Source of the DNA: Paenibacillus sinensis
Lineage (GTDB): Bacteria; Bacillota; Bacilli; Paenibacillales; Paenibacillaceae
Assembly: GCF_019904155.1 (NCBI RefSeq)
Contig: NZ_JAHCMB010000226.1
Location: 1 to 64,000 of the forward strand
Length of the DNA stretch: 64,000 nucleotides
Direction: 5' to 3'
Below, in pieces: positions 37,992 through 46,836 of this stretch. The notes beneath the pieces are model-generated. The model made no database searches and was not told the origin of the DNA. It was given only the letters and a program-made list of their open reading frames with translations. The position numbers and the translations under genes were made by a program. How positions within the stretch are numbered: position 1 is the first letter of the stretch; each line of letters starts with the position of its first letter.

Positions 37992-38018
37992 GGCGGGTTA
38001 TCGGATTAGGAACATACG

Positions 38019-38050
38019 GAAGAGGCGGCCTCGTGAGAGACCGCCTCTTC
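38019..38050. terminator. Hairpin between convergent genes
   Basis: GAAGAGGCGG pairs perfectly with CCGCCTCTTC. It lies between the response regulator (+) and the CotH gene (-). T runs are weak on both sides. Confidence 0.55.
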
Positions 38051-38111
38051 GTATACTCAGGATAACTAAAGATGATTGCTGTTGCCATACGGCTCTGTTA
38101 CAGTCCGTGTT

Positions 38112-40370
38112 CTATGACGCCGAAACCGTGCCAGCAGGGGTAATGGTTACCGTTGAGGTAGCCTTATCCCATGCCACACTCATATTCAGAATCTCTGCAA
38201 CAAACCGGACAGGGACCATGGTCCGGTTTGAAATAAGCTGGACAGGTACGTCCAGAGTATAAGCAGTACCGTTTACATAGGCTTTATTGCTGCCAATTGT
38301 CAAGGTAATTGTCGTGCTGCCTTGATTTACTGTAACTTGCTTGCTGGATGAATTCCAGGAAACGCTGGCCCCCATCGCCGTTAATACTGCATTTACCGGC
38401 ACGAGCACACGTCCATTCTTCATGACAGGCAGCTGATCCTTGAACGACACTTCCGTTCCGTTGATGAGGACAGTGATTTCACCCGCCTTTTTGGCAGCGG
38501 TAGTAGAAGAACTGACAGTGCCAGGCTTTGTTGCAGCAGAATTGTTAGTTTGGCCTGATGTTGAATCGGTTGAGGTGCTGCTCGATGTACTTGTCCCGGA
38601 TGAACTGGTCGATGAACCATCAGAAGCGGATGATGAATCAGTTGACGTATCCGATGATGAATCGGTTGATCCGTTTGAGCCGTCCGAAACCGAGCTGGAG
38701 TTGTCATCCGGGTCAGTTGAAGAAGAATCTTCCGGAGTCGGGTTGGTAGGTTCCGTCGTATTGCCCGGTTCTGTTACATTGCCTGGATCTGTCGTATCGG
38801 CAGGGTTTTCTGGCAAAGCAGTCAGGGGAAGACCCAGCTGGCCTTGCAGATTAACCAACCGGTTCAGCGCAAAAGTCATCATAGACCCGGCGGCCATTGT
38901 TCCCATGCCTTGTCCATTGTCGGCTCCGCCTTCTTGACCGGGTATACCACCGCTAGGCGGTTCAGGAGGTGTAGTCGTGCCGTCGCCGGGAGCGGTTCCG
39001 TCCGGAGGTGCAGTGCCGCCTCCAGGAGCAGTGCCATCGGGTGGTGTTGTACCCGGGGCGCCTCCGCCCGTCGTTCCGCCTGTGCCGGATTCTGTTGCCG
39101 AATAAGTAATATTGCTCTCGAACTGCTCCATCGTATAGAACTTGGTAGGATCGGCCTCTACATAGGGTCTGATTAAAGTGGACAGTGTACTGACCCGATC
39201 CTGAATACCTTCCAGATAATGAACCAATTGAGTTACATATTCTACGTATTTTGCTTTGTACTCGGGGACTTTTAATAAATTGTTGATTAACGGAAGTTTT
39301 TCAATACTCATACCCAATGTCGGATTATCAACAGAAGCAGTAACAGCGTCGGTGTTATCAGCTATCGTACTGCCTGTTTCCCCTTCGTTATAGACGGCAT
39401 CGGTCACCGTGCTTCCGCCCCCGGTACTGTAACCGTTAAAGGACATATTCATATCCCAAGGAATCACCGTATATTTGCCGGCTGTATTCCCGTAGAGCAA
39501 ATAGTTATGGCCTTTATCTCCGTTATAACTGTCGTAGTTTCCCAATACGGCGTTGGCGGCAATATATTTTAATGCGGAATCCACATCGAGCACGGATTCG
39601 ATATCGCCTTTTTGGCCAGCAGGCATTTCGTTCAATACTTTAATAAAATTTTTGAGGGAAGCTTTGTTGTCCGACTTGCCCGTTTCCTTGGTGATTGTAT
39701 CATAATCGCTATTCTCGTCATATTGCAGATAACTGCCCTCGTCAGTGTCGTACAATACGCCCTTTGTCGCATTTTCACCGAAGTTGCGTTCCAGATAACT
39801 GTCATCTACGGACTCAACGCCGATATAGAATCCATATAACTCCCCGTTAATATACAGATTGGTGAATACCGTTTCAGGCACATCGGCTCCGATCGCGCGC
39901 AGGGCTTCATAATGTAAATATTCGCGCAGGAACGAAGGGTCCGAATAACTGTTGTTCAGCACCATTTTGTCCAGCCCCAGCAGCGTTTGGGATTTATCAT
40001 ATTTATTAAACTTGAGGCGGAAGCTGTACCGGTCGGAGTCGGTCATACTAGCCACAGCTTTAAGTGTCAAATTCCCTTTGGTTGAGAACCCGACATTTGT
40101 CAACACATGACCGTCAACATCAACTGTAACACTCTTATACTCTTTTTCCAGCGGATTTGCGAGAATACTCTGCCAGTCATCATCACTAATAGTCACTTTA
40201 ACATCAATGATCTTGTCTTTGGTGAACAGGGTTTCATATTCCTTGGCAACACCTTGCTCAGCAGCATAAGCGGTGGAAGGGGCAGCGCCGGCATACCCTA
40301 TGACTCCTGCAATCAGCGTCAACGAACAGGATAGGGCCAGCACTTTTTTGAGTAGACCTGCGTACTTCAA
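38112..40370 (-). CDS. Secreted CotH-kinase protein with C-terminal stalk (Cu-amine-oxidase-like) domain
   Basis: 752 residues from TTG 40370, 8 nt after AAGGAG. A signal peptide (MKYAGLLKKVLALSCSLTL..., cleavage near AYA-AE at 37) leads into a CotH-type kinase domain (about 45-400) with STKGNLTLKA, YINGELYGFYIGVESVDD and the active-site-like VIPWDMNMSFNGYSTGGG. A Gly/Pro/Thr region (~430-480), then a Ser/Asp/Thr-rich region (540-620) follow. Two copper-amine-oxidase-N-like motifs end the protein (LPVMKNGRVLVPVNAVLTAM; VPVQLISNRTMVPVRFVAEI). CotH kinases phosphorylate spore coat proteins in Bacillus; here a secreted, wall-associated protein is more likely. Confidence 0.85.
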   Translation of the reverse strand: MKYAGLLKKVLALSCSLTLIAGVIGYAGAAPSTAYAAEQGVAKEYETLFTKDKIIDVKVTISDDDWQSILANPLEKEYKSVTVDVDGHVLTNVGFSTKGNLTLKAVASMTDSDRYSFRLKFNKYDKSQTLLGLDKMVLNNSYSDPSFLREYLHYEALRAIGADVPETVFTNLYINGELYGFYIGVESVDDSYLERNFGENATKGVLYDTDEGSYLQYDENSDYDTITKETGKSDNKASLKNFIKVLNEMPAGQKGDIESVLDVDSALKYIAANAVLGNYDSYNGDKGHNYLLYGNTAGKYTVIPWDMNMSFNGYSTGGGSTVTDAVYNEGETGSTIADNTDAVTASVDNPTLGMSIEKLPLINNLLKVPEYKAKYVEYVTQLVHYLEGIQDRVSTLSTLIRPYVEADPTKFYTMEQFESNITYSATESGTGGTTGGGAPGTTPPDGTAPGGGTAPPDGTAPGDGTTTPPEPPSGGIPGQEGGADNGQGMGTMAAGSMMTFALNRLVNLQGQLGLPLTALPENPADTTDPGNVTEPGNTTEPTNPTPEDSSSTDPDDNSSSVSDGSNGSTDSSSDTSTDSSSASDGSSTSSSGTSTSSSTSTDSTSGQTNNSAATKPGTVSSSTTAAKKAGEITVLINGTEVSFKDQLPVMKNGRVLVPVNAVLTAMGASVSWNSSSKQVTVNQGSTTITLTIGSNKAYVNGTAYTLDVPVQLISNRTMVPVRFVAEILNMSVAWDKATSTVTITPAGTVSAS

Positions 40371-40653
40371 AATGACAACTCCTTCTGAAATGAATTGAGT
40401 TGCTGATGTAAAATTTCACATCGAACTCCTCGCTGGAATTGTAAACTCCCAAACTGAAGATAGCCTGAGCATATGCTGATAGAGTATTTATTCATCTGAA
40501 AAAAGCCTTCGTATTATCGGATAAATCGCAGCAATGATATGAATTCATGCTTCACCGCAGGGCATTCCGAACACCGGTGAGGCGCCCTTTTTTCGCAACA
40601 AACAATGGACATCAGGCATGACTGATTAACGCAACCTCACGCTTGAGGACTGG

Positions 40654-42048
40654 CTATTCGCTCCGCAGCTTCCAGGCAGGCCGAAACAGCAAGAGTAGAG
40701 TTACAAGCAGCGTCGATGTCAAAAAGACTGCCGAACCGGTTACAGCAACCGAAGCGGCATGGGCGAATTGCTCTGCAGAGGGTGATGAGGATCGGTAAAC
40801 AGATTCAAAAACCGTGCTCAGAACAGCCAATCCCATGGAAGCCCCGATTTGATGCGCGACATTGATTAAACCGGAAGCCGCACCAGAGTCGCCCGGATCT
40901 ACGTCTGTTAAGCCAATGACGGTAAGCGGCTGAAATACCATTCCCGCACCGATGCCCATCAGGATTAACGGAAGGAACATATTCGGGAAGAATGAAGTTC
41001 CGGTTGAAAGTTGGCTGCACCATATTGTACCGAGAATGGCGATGACCAGCCCGGTCATGAGTACTTTTACACTTCCGAATCTGGACACCAGCCATGGCAT
41101 CACATACATCATCCCGAACTGCACACCCGTGAAAGGTACAAAGGCAAGGCCGGATTCAAAGGAGCTGAAACCCAGAACGTTCTGCAGGAATTGCGGGATA
41201 AAGAAGAACAACGAGAAGTTGCCGCATATGAACAAAAATCTTCCCAGATAAGCCCCGGACCGCTCACGGCTGCTAAATAGACGAAGCGGTATGATCGGCT
41301 CTTTCGCCCGGGCTTCCACCGCAACGAACCCTGCCATCAAGACGATGCCTGCTGCCAAAGGCGCCAAAGTGACCGTATGATGCCATCCGACGGCGGCGGC
41401 CTGAACAAATCCAAACACCAAAGATGTCATGCCGACAACGGACATTACCGCCCCGAGCAAATCGAAGTGCCCCGTTCTCTTCTGTGTCTCCTGCAAATAT
41501 TTCGGGATGATGATTAAAAGGGCAATCCCTATGGGAACGTTAATGAACATTCCAACCCGCCAGGAAATCCACTCGGTCAGCATTCCGCCCAGAATCAGGC
41601 CGACGCTGCCGCCTCCCCCGGATACCGCGCTGTATATGGCGATGGCTCGTGACCGTTCTTTCGTCTCTACGAAGCTCACAGACAGCAGGGCCAGGGTGGA
41701 CGGTGTCGCCATCGCTGCCGCCAGTCCTTGCAGAGCTCTTGCTCCCAGAAGAAATCCGGCGGATTGCGCCATTCCCGCGAGCAGAGAAGCAAACGTAAAT
41801 AACGCAATTCCTGCACGGAATATCCTTCTTCTGCCCAAGATATCCCCCGCCCGGGCACCCAGCAGCATAAAGCCTCCATAGGCTAAAATATAGGCGTTCT
41901 GCACCCAGGTCAGGTTGGCGGTCGTCAAATGAAGGGTCCGGCCGATTTCAGGCAGCGCGGTAACCATAACGGACGAATCCAGCACAACCATAAGCTGACA
42001 AGCGACAATGATGGTTAACATGATCGATTTGGAGGACTGCATCTTCAT
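40654..42048 (-). CDS. MFS exporter of the DHA2 type (14 helices)
   Basis: 464 residues. The first helix carries the DHA2 motif LDSSVMVTALPEIG (about 23-36). Motif A follows (GARAGDILGRRRIFRAG, about 61-77). About 14 hydrophobic segments fill the rest. Drug/H+ antiport is the likely role. A second in-frame ATG at 42042 has the better-spaced AAGGAAG. It is divergent from an AraC-type regulator, which probably controls it. Confidence 0.86.
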   Translation of the reverse strand: MKMQSSKSIMLTIIVACQLMVVLDSSVMVTALPEIGRTLHLTTANLTWVQNAYILAYGGFMLLGARAGDILGRRRIFRAGIALFTFASLLAGMAQSAGFLLGARALQGLAAAMATPSTLALLSVSFVETKERSRAIAIYSAVSGGGGSVGLILGGMLTEWISWRVGMFINVPIGIALLIIIPKYLQETQKRTGHFDLLGAVMSVVGMTSLVFGFVQAAAVGWHHTVTLAPLAAGIVLMAGFVAVEARAKEPIIPLRLFSSRERSGAYLGRFLFICGNFSLFFFIPQFLQNVLGFSSFESGLAFVPFTGVQFGMMYVMPWLVSRFGSVKVLMTGLVIAILGTIWCSQLSTGTSFFPNMFLPLILMGIGAGMVFQPLTVIGLTDVDPGDSGAASGLINVAHQIGASMGLAVLSTVFESVYRSSSPSAEQFAHAASVAVTGSAVFLTSTLLVTLLLLFRPAWKLRSE

Positions 42049-42216
42049 CTTCCTTTCTGATATGACTCAAAGACTCAAGTCCTATTATCTCTGCCATACC
42101 CTGTGCGAAGTAGGCCATTTCTGCCGGATTATTGCCTGAAGCTGCAAAATAGGTTTATCAGCAATCATTGCGCATGTTATGATCCGGATATAAAGCCTGG
42201 AGGCTAATGAGAGCGG

Positions 42217-43200
42217 GTGGAAGCATTGCTGGAGAACAGAGGGAGACCCGCCGGAAGCGAAGATGCCGGGACGGATCTGGCGGATCAGGAGAAGCTGGGT
42301 GATTTGCTCAACATGGTAATAAAAAAGGAAATTAGAGAAGGCCATAATTCGACGATACTGCCTTTTCTTTCGATTATTAAGCGCAGCAGTCCGACCATGC
42401 TGAGACATGGCGTATTAACCCCTTCTTTTTGCCTCATTCTGCAAGGAAGCAAGAAGCTCTATCTGGGCCAGGATATTATCAATTATCACGCGGGGGATTA
42501 TGTGACCTCGTTGATCGATATGCCCGCATCCGGGCAGACCGTTAACGCCACAGCAGATTCCCCTTACATCGGTCTTCGCATTGACCTGTCCATGCAGGAG
42601 ATCGCCTCGGTAATCATGGAGGCCGGAATCGATGACAAGCCCAGGCAAACCCAGGCGCATAAAGCGGCATTTGTCGGCAAGAGCGACTCTCCTCTGCTCG
42701 ACTCATTCATCCGTTTGATGAAGCTGCTCGACCAGCGGCAGGGCGCTGCGTTCCTGGGAAATCTGATTAAACGTGAAATGATTTATCATCTTCTGACAGG
42801 AGGCAGCGGTCATCTTTTTCAACAGCAGATCTTCTTTAACCAGCAGGCAGAAGGGATCGGGAAAGCAATCGCGTGGATCAGGGACAATTACGCCAGCCCG
42901 TTCACAGTTGCCGAATTGGCTAAGATGAGCAATATGAGCATCTCGGGACTTCACCACAAATTCAAGGAGATCACGACACTGGGACCGCTCCAATACCAGA
43001 AGAGCATTCGCCTGCAAGAGGCCCGGCGCTTGATGCTGAGCGAATCGATGGATGCCACGGGCGCGGCACGGGAGGTCGGCTATGAAAGCCCGACTCAGTT
43101 TAACCGTGAATACCGGCGGATGTTCGGCCTGCCTCCCCTCAGAGATGTTCGGGAGATCAGGCAAAGGCAGTATCCTGTAACAAACCTGATGGATTCTTAA
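42217..43200 (+). CDS. AraC-family transcriptional regulator
   Basis: 327 residues from GTG. The N-terminal AraC_N cupin domain (residues 45-200) includes SFCLILQGSKKLYLGQDI and HAGDYVTSLIDMP, typical of the CuxR/YqhC branch. The C-terminal double HTH reads SPFTVAELAKMSNMSISGLH, then ATGAAREVGYESPTQFNREY. The start has only a weak ribosome binding site (GAGAGCGG), so the true N-terminus may be later. It faces the MFS exporter gene. Confidence 0.85.
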   Translation: MEALLENRGRPAGSEDAGTDLADQEKLGDLLNMVIKKEIREGHNSTILPFLSIIKRSSPTMLRHGVLTPSFCLILQGSKKLYLGQDIINYHAGDYVTSLIDMPASGQTVNATADSPYIGLRIDLSMQEIASVIMEAGIDDKPRQTQAHKAAFVGKSDSPLLDSFIRLMKLLDQRQGAAFLGNLIKREMIYHLLTGGSGHLFQQQIFFNQQAEGIGKAIAWIRDNYASPFTVAELAKMSNMSISGLHHKFKEITTLGPLQYQKSIRLQEARRLMLSESMDATGAAREVGYESPTQFNREYRRMFGLPPLRDVREIRQRQYPVTNLMDS

Positions 43201-43591
43201 GCGGGGAAACGCACATGTTACTCCTCACTGCTTCCACACTGGCATTCCCTGCTGCATCCATGCAATCCATGCATCCGTGCTACGGGAGACCGGTGCAATT
43301 CACGGGGCTGCTTGAGACGTTTATGTTGAGGCACGGCCCTGTCTGCGCGGCAAAAAGCCCTGATTTCCGTAAGTTGATACGGAAATCAGGGCTTGCTTGT
43401 GATCGTATCGGAGCTAGTATCGGAGCCAGTACGTTGGCCAATTTAATCTGAGGATTGGTTCTGAGAATGAAGCCGCTGCTTGCGGCTAAGGATGAGCCTG
43501 AGGCGGCACGGATAGCGACTCCGGGCGGCTAGTGACTCAGCTAGTGACTGGCCAATGGCTCCGGCCTGCCGCTCTTGCCGCTTGGCAGCCC
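43201..43591. other. Intergenic region with terminator and short repeats
   Basis: Convergent gap between the AraC gene (+) and the MinJ-like gene (-). It holds a strong hairpin at 43355-43394. At 43497-43560 CTAGTGACT occurs twice in a stretch resembling the degenerate repeat at 11428-11580. No gene was seen. Confidence 0.5.
43355..43394. terminator. Bidirectional terminator, 17-bp stem
   Basis: AAGCCCTGATTTCCGTA pairs perfectly with TACGGAAATCAGGGCTT around 6 nt. On the minus strand TTTTTG follows, so it can end the MinJ-like transcript. Confidence 0.8.
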
Positions 43592-45031
43592 TTAGCCTTC
43601 AGCCCTTCGCGACTCATGGCTCCCCGTTCCGGGTGCCGGGCCTTGGCGGTCGCCCGCAGCAAGCCGCTCTGCCTCGAGCCCCAGTCCTGGCTCGGCCGAA
43701 GGAGCCTGCACGGGCTCCAGCGTCCGTGCCGCCGAGTGTATCCGGGGCGGAAGCTCTTCCGCCCCCTGCCGCTTCCGGCGCGCGCCTGTCTTCAGGCCCG
43801 CGATGCCGATGAGCCCTGCCGGCTTCTCCGGCACGGTCGTGTCCTCATCCGGCTGGGGAGCCAGAATGACGCCCAGCAGATGATGCTCGCCATCATAAAT
43901 GGCGCGCTGCAAATATTTGCTCTCGCCCGCCGCGTTCTGCACCTCCAGCTTGCAGAACGCGGGACTCCGGCGCAGCGCCTCATGCAGCTGCTGCGCCTCT
44001 CCGGTCAACGCCTGGCCGTTGACCTTGAGCAGCACCTCGCCGGGCAGGATGCCCAGCTCATGCGCGGGACTGCCCGGCAGCACGGCCATCACCATGAGGC
44101 CGGCATCCGGGTGCACGAAGAAGGGACTGCCCCGGCGCTCCTCCAGAGCGCCGTACCAGACCAGCCCTTCGTGCAATAGCAGAGCGGCGAGCGCCGCCGG
44201 GAGCGTGAGCGGGCTCCACCAGTCCGCGAGCAGCGCGAGACCGGTCAGGACGGCGGCATACAGCAGCAGCCGTCCCGAGACGCGGGCGCTCTTGCGGCCC
44301 GGCAGCATGCTCGTGGTCCACTCGCTGAACCCGATGACCACGGGCAGCGATATGACGCCGAGGCCGCCGCCCAGCAGGCTGTGCCAAGGCAGCGCAGCGG
44401 CATCGCCTCCGGCCGGAATCAGCAGGAACAGCGGAAGCGGCCAGAACGCTTCCAGGCGGTAGCCGCCCACAACCCGGCCGCGCTTGCCGTCCAGAAAGAG
44501 CGGCGTCGCCAGCCTCTGGCCCTGCCATCTGGCCAGAAGCGCTTCCGCCAGATGCAGGATGCCTGCCAGCACGAGCAGGGCGGGAATATCCAGCTCTCTG
44601 ACCGCCATGATGGTCTCGCCCCAAAATCCGGCAGGACGGAAATCCGGCAGCCAGGAAAGTATGTATTGAAGGACCCCGAGAAGTCCGATCGTATATACGA
44701 AGCAGAAATACCGCACCCGAATCAGGAGCAGCAGCAGGCTTACCACCCAAATGCAGAGAACTCCCGGAAAGGATACCGAGACCCCGAGTGCAATAGCAGC
44801 GGCCGACACAACAAGGCCCAGAACGAGGCCGCTCCATAGCGCGCGCCATACCTCCCTGCCCGTCGCATGCAGCTTCACATGAATGAGGCTGCGCTCCTGC
44901 AGCGTCTGTCTGCGGTAGTACAGAAACATAAATAACACGGCGATATAATAAAAGGGCTGCGTCAGCAGATGCAACGCGGCATTTCCCAAGCTTGCCAGCA
45001 GATCCAGCAGATCATTCAAACCGATCGTCAC
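43592..45031 (-). CDS. minJ: PDZ-domain membrane protein, MinJ-like
   Basis: 479 residues. Seven or eight membrane segments lie in residues 10-300. A PDZ domain follows at about 325-395 (MVMAVLPGSPAHELGILPGE, VLLKVNGQAL). The last ~80 residues are Ala/Pro/Arg-rich and low complexity. B. subtilis MinJ (YvjD) has the same topology and lies downstream of ftsEX-ctpB; here it lies downstream of ftsEX-M23-ctpB, which supports orthology. MinJ links DivIVA with MinD to place the septum. A terminator after ctpB means it has its own promoter. Confidence 0.72.
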   Translation of the reverse strand: MTIGLNDLLDLLASLGNAALHLLTQPFYYIAVLFMFLYYRRQTLQERSLIHVKLHATGREVWRALWSGLVLGLVVSAAAIALGVSVSFPGVLCIWVVSLLLLLIRVRYFCFVYTIGLLGVLQYILSWLPDFRPAGFWGETIMAVRELDIPALLVLAGILHLAEALLARWQGQRLATPLFLDGKRGRVVGGYRLEAFWPLPLFLLIPAGGDAAALPWHSLLGGGLGVISLPVVIGFSEWTTSMLPGRKSARVSGRLLLYAAVLTGLALLADWWSPLTLPAALAALLLHEGLVWYGALEERRGSPFFVHPDAGLMVMAVLPGSPAHELGILPGEVLLKVNGQALTGEAQQLHEALRRSPAFCKLEVQNAAGESKYLQRAIYDGEHHLLGVILAPQPDEDTTVPEKPAGLIGIAGLKTGARRKRQGAEELPPRIHSAARTLEPVQAPSAEPGLGLEAERLAAGDRQGPAPGTGSHESRRAEG

Positions 45032-45194
45032 GCTCCTTTGGGCTGCCGCACCTTGAAGTGCGGGTTCTTCATCTATTCTAAAGGAATCCGGAGAACAAAG
45101 ACAGGCCTCCCGGTCAGAAAAAAATAGGCGCTTTCTTCCACTCTCTCCCCTCTAGCAATTCACCGGGCGAACTGCTATGTCCTTCCTCCCGCGT

Positions 45195-45238
45195 AAAAAA
45201 GACGGCCGCCCTTCTGCCTGTAGAAGGGTGGCCGTCTT
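45195..45238 (-). terminator. Terminator of ctpB
   Basis: AAGACGGCC(A)CCCTTCT pairs with AGAAGGG(C)GGCCGTCTT on the minus strand and is followed by TTTTTT. 30 nt past the ctpB stop. Confidence 0.9.
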
Positions 45239-45268
45239 ATAAGCCGCAGGCTTGCTGCGGCCTGAACG

Positions 45269-46720
45269 TTATTTCGCTGATATCTCCTTGCGGATCTCTT
45301 CAATGCCCCGGTTCCGCTGATTGTCATTGACCGGGTTCTGAATCGCCTTGATCAGAGCGGTCTCCAGCGCTTCCGCCGTCTTGGCGTCAATGGAGCCGGT
45401 AACCGTCAGCTTCGACGCGCTCTGGAATTTCTTGACCGCTTCCTTGGTCGCGGCGTCGAAATATCCGTCCTTGCGGCCCGGCTTGTAGCCGAGTCCCGAC
45501 AGCATGACCTGCGCGCTCTTCACATCGGAGCTGTTGTTGTTGTATTGCAGCGTCACGCTCTTGTTAATCGGCGACACCGAGAAATAATCCGACTGCGCCA
45601 CGGCGATATCCGGTTTGATGCCTTTGCCGTGAATCCAGCTGCCGTTCGGCGTCAGCCACTTGGCGATTGTGATCTTCAGCAGGCTGCCGTCGCCGAGCTG
45701 CTTCTCGAAGCTCGTCTGCACCGTACCCTTGCCGAAGGAGTTCTCGCCGATCAGCTTCGCTCCCGCCGACTGCTGGAGGGCGCCCGCGAGAATCTCCGAA
45801 GCGCTGGCACTGCCCTTGTTCATGAGCACAACGACCGGATAATCCTTGCCGCTGCCCTTGGAGTCCGTCAGGTCGCGCGCTCCCGCCTTGTTCTCCACCT
45901 GAACGATCGTCTTGCCCTTCGGCACGAACTGCTCGGCGATTTCAATCACGACCGGCAGCACGCCGCCGGGATCGTTGCGGACGTCGATCACGAGTCCCTT
46001 CATGCCCTGCTTCTCCAGCTTGGACAGCTCTTCCTTGAAGCGGTCCGCCGTGTTCATCGAGAACTGCGTAATCTCGATAACGCCGACGCCTCCGCTCTCC
46101 AGCTTGGAGTACACCGTCTCCAGCTTGACGTCGTCCCGCTTGATATTGAAGGTCATCGGCTGCGACGAGCCGGACCGCTGAATAACGAGCGTTGCCGTGC
46201 TGCCCTTCGGCCCGCGGATCTTGGCGACCGCGTCGTTCAGGTCCAGTCCCTGAAGGGTTTCCCCGTTCACCGAGACGATAATGTCCTTCGCCTGAATGCC
46301 GGCCTTCTCCGCAGGCGAGCCCTTAATCGGCGACACAACGACTACCTTGCCGTTATCCGAGGCGACCTCGGCGCCGATGCCGCTGAAGGAGCCTTCAATG
46401 CTCTCTTCAAACTGCTGGGCCGTCTCCTTGGCCATATAGTTGGAATACGGATCGCCAAGCGCCTCCATCATGCCGTTCACGGCTCCGTCGATCAGCTTGC
46501 TGCGGTCCACATCCTTGTAATAATTGCCTTCGATCAGGGTGAGTGCTGTGCCCAGCTTGTTCGCTTCGCTCTGCTTCAGCCCGTCGGCCGCCGCTGCCGG
46601 CGCCGCGCTTTCTCCGATGGCTTGTCCCGTAAAGATCGTGCCGGTCGCCGCAAGCGTCAGCAGGCTGCCGCACAGGAGGGCGGCAACAATCATAATAGCC
46701 GCCGTACTCTTCTTTAACAT
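45269..46720 (-). CDS. ctpB: Carboxy-terminal processing protease (S41)
   Basis: 483 residues from ATG 46720 (MLKKSTAAIMIV), chosen because a membrane anchor follows at once; a longer frame adds 29 unrelated residues. Domains: signal anchor (5-25), PDZ (about 105-190), S41 protease (200-385) with Ser306 (GSASASEI) and Lys331 (GKGTVQ), and a C-terminal peptidoglycan-binding domain (about 400-465). In B. subtilis CtpB cleaves SpoIVFA during sporulation signalling. The hairpin before the gene and terminator after it suggest partly separate expression. Confidence 0.9.
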   Translation of the reverse strand: MLKKSTAAIMIVAALLCGSLLTLAATGTIFTGQAIGESAAPAAAADGLKQSEANKLGTALTLIEGNYYKDVDRSKLIDGAVNGMMEALGDPYSNYMAKETAQQFEESIEGSFSGIGAEVASDNGKVVVVSPIKGSPAEKAGIQAKDIIVSVNGETLQGLDLNDAVAKIRGPKGSTATLVIQRSGSSQPMTFNIKRDDVKLETVYSKLESGGVGVIEITQFSMNTADRFKEELSKLEKQGMKGLVIDVRNDPGGVLPVVIEIAEQFVPKGKTIVQVENKAGARDLTDSKGSGKDYPVVVLMNKGSASASEILAGALQQSAGAKLIGENSFGKGTVQTSFEKQLGDGSLLKITIAKWLTPNGSWIHGKGIKPDIAVAQSDYFSVSPINKSVTLQYNNNSSDVKSAQVMLSGLGYKPGRKDGYFDAATKEAVKKFQSASKLTVTGSIDAKTAEALETALIKAIQNPVNDNQRNRGIEEIRKEISAK

Positions 46721-46805
46721 GAAGCCTTCACCGTCCCTTCTTGTCCATCCCGCCGGTCTGTAGGTAAATCCCGCAGAGATCGGTATGACTTCCAGTATAT
46801 GCCGC

Positions 46806-46832
46806 ACGGCCCCATAATATTTATGGGGCCGT
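46806..46832. terminator. Hairpin between the M23 and ctpB genes
   Basis: ACGGCCCCATAA pairs perfectly with TTATGGGGCCGT around 3 nt, 5 nt past the M23 stop. No T run follows, so it may stabilise the 3' end or lower ctpB expression rather than fully terminate. Confidence 0.5.
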
Positions 46833-46836
46833 CAAA

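Noticed and set aside
45545-46717. 390-codon frame antisense to ctpB
   Set aside because: Shadow of a gene with complete catalytic residues.
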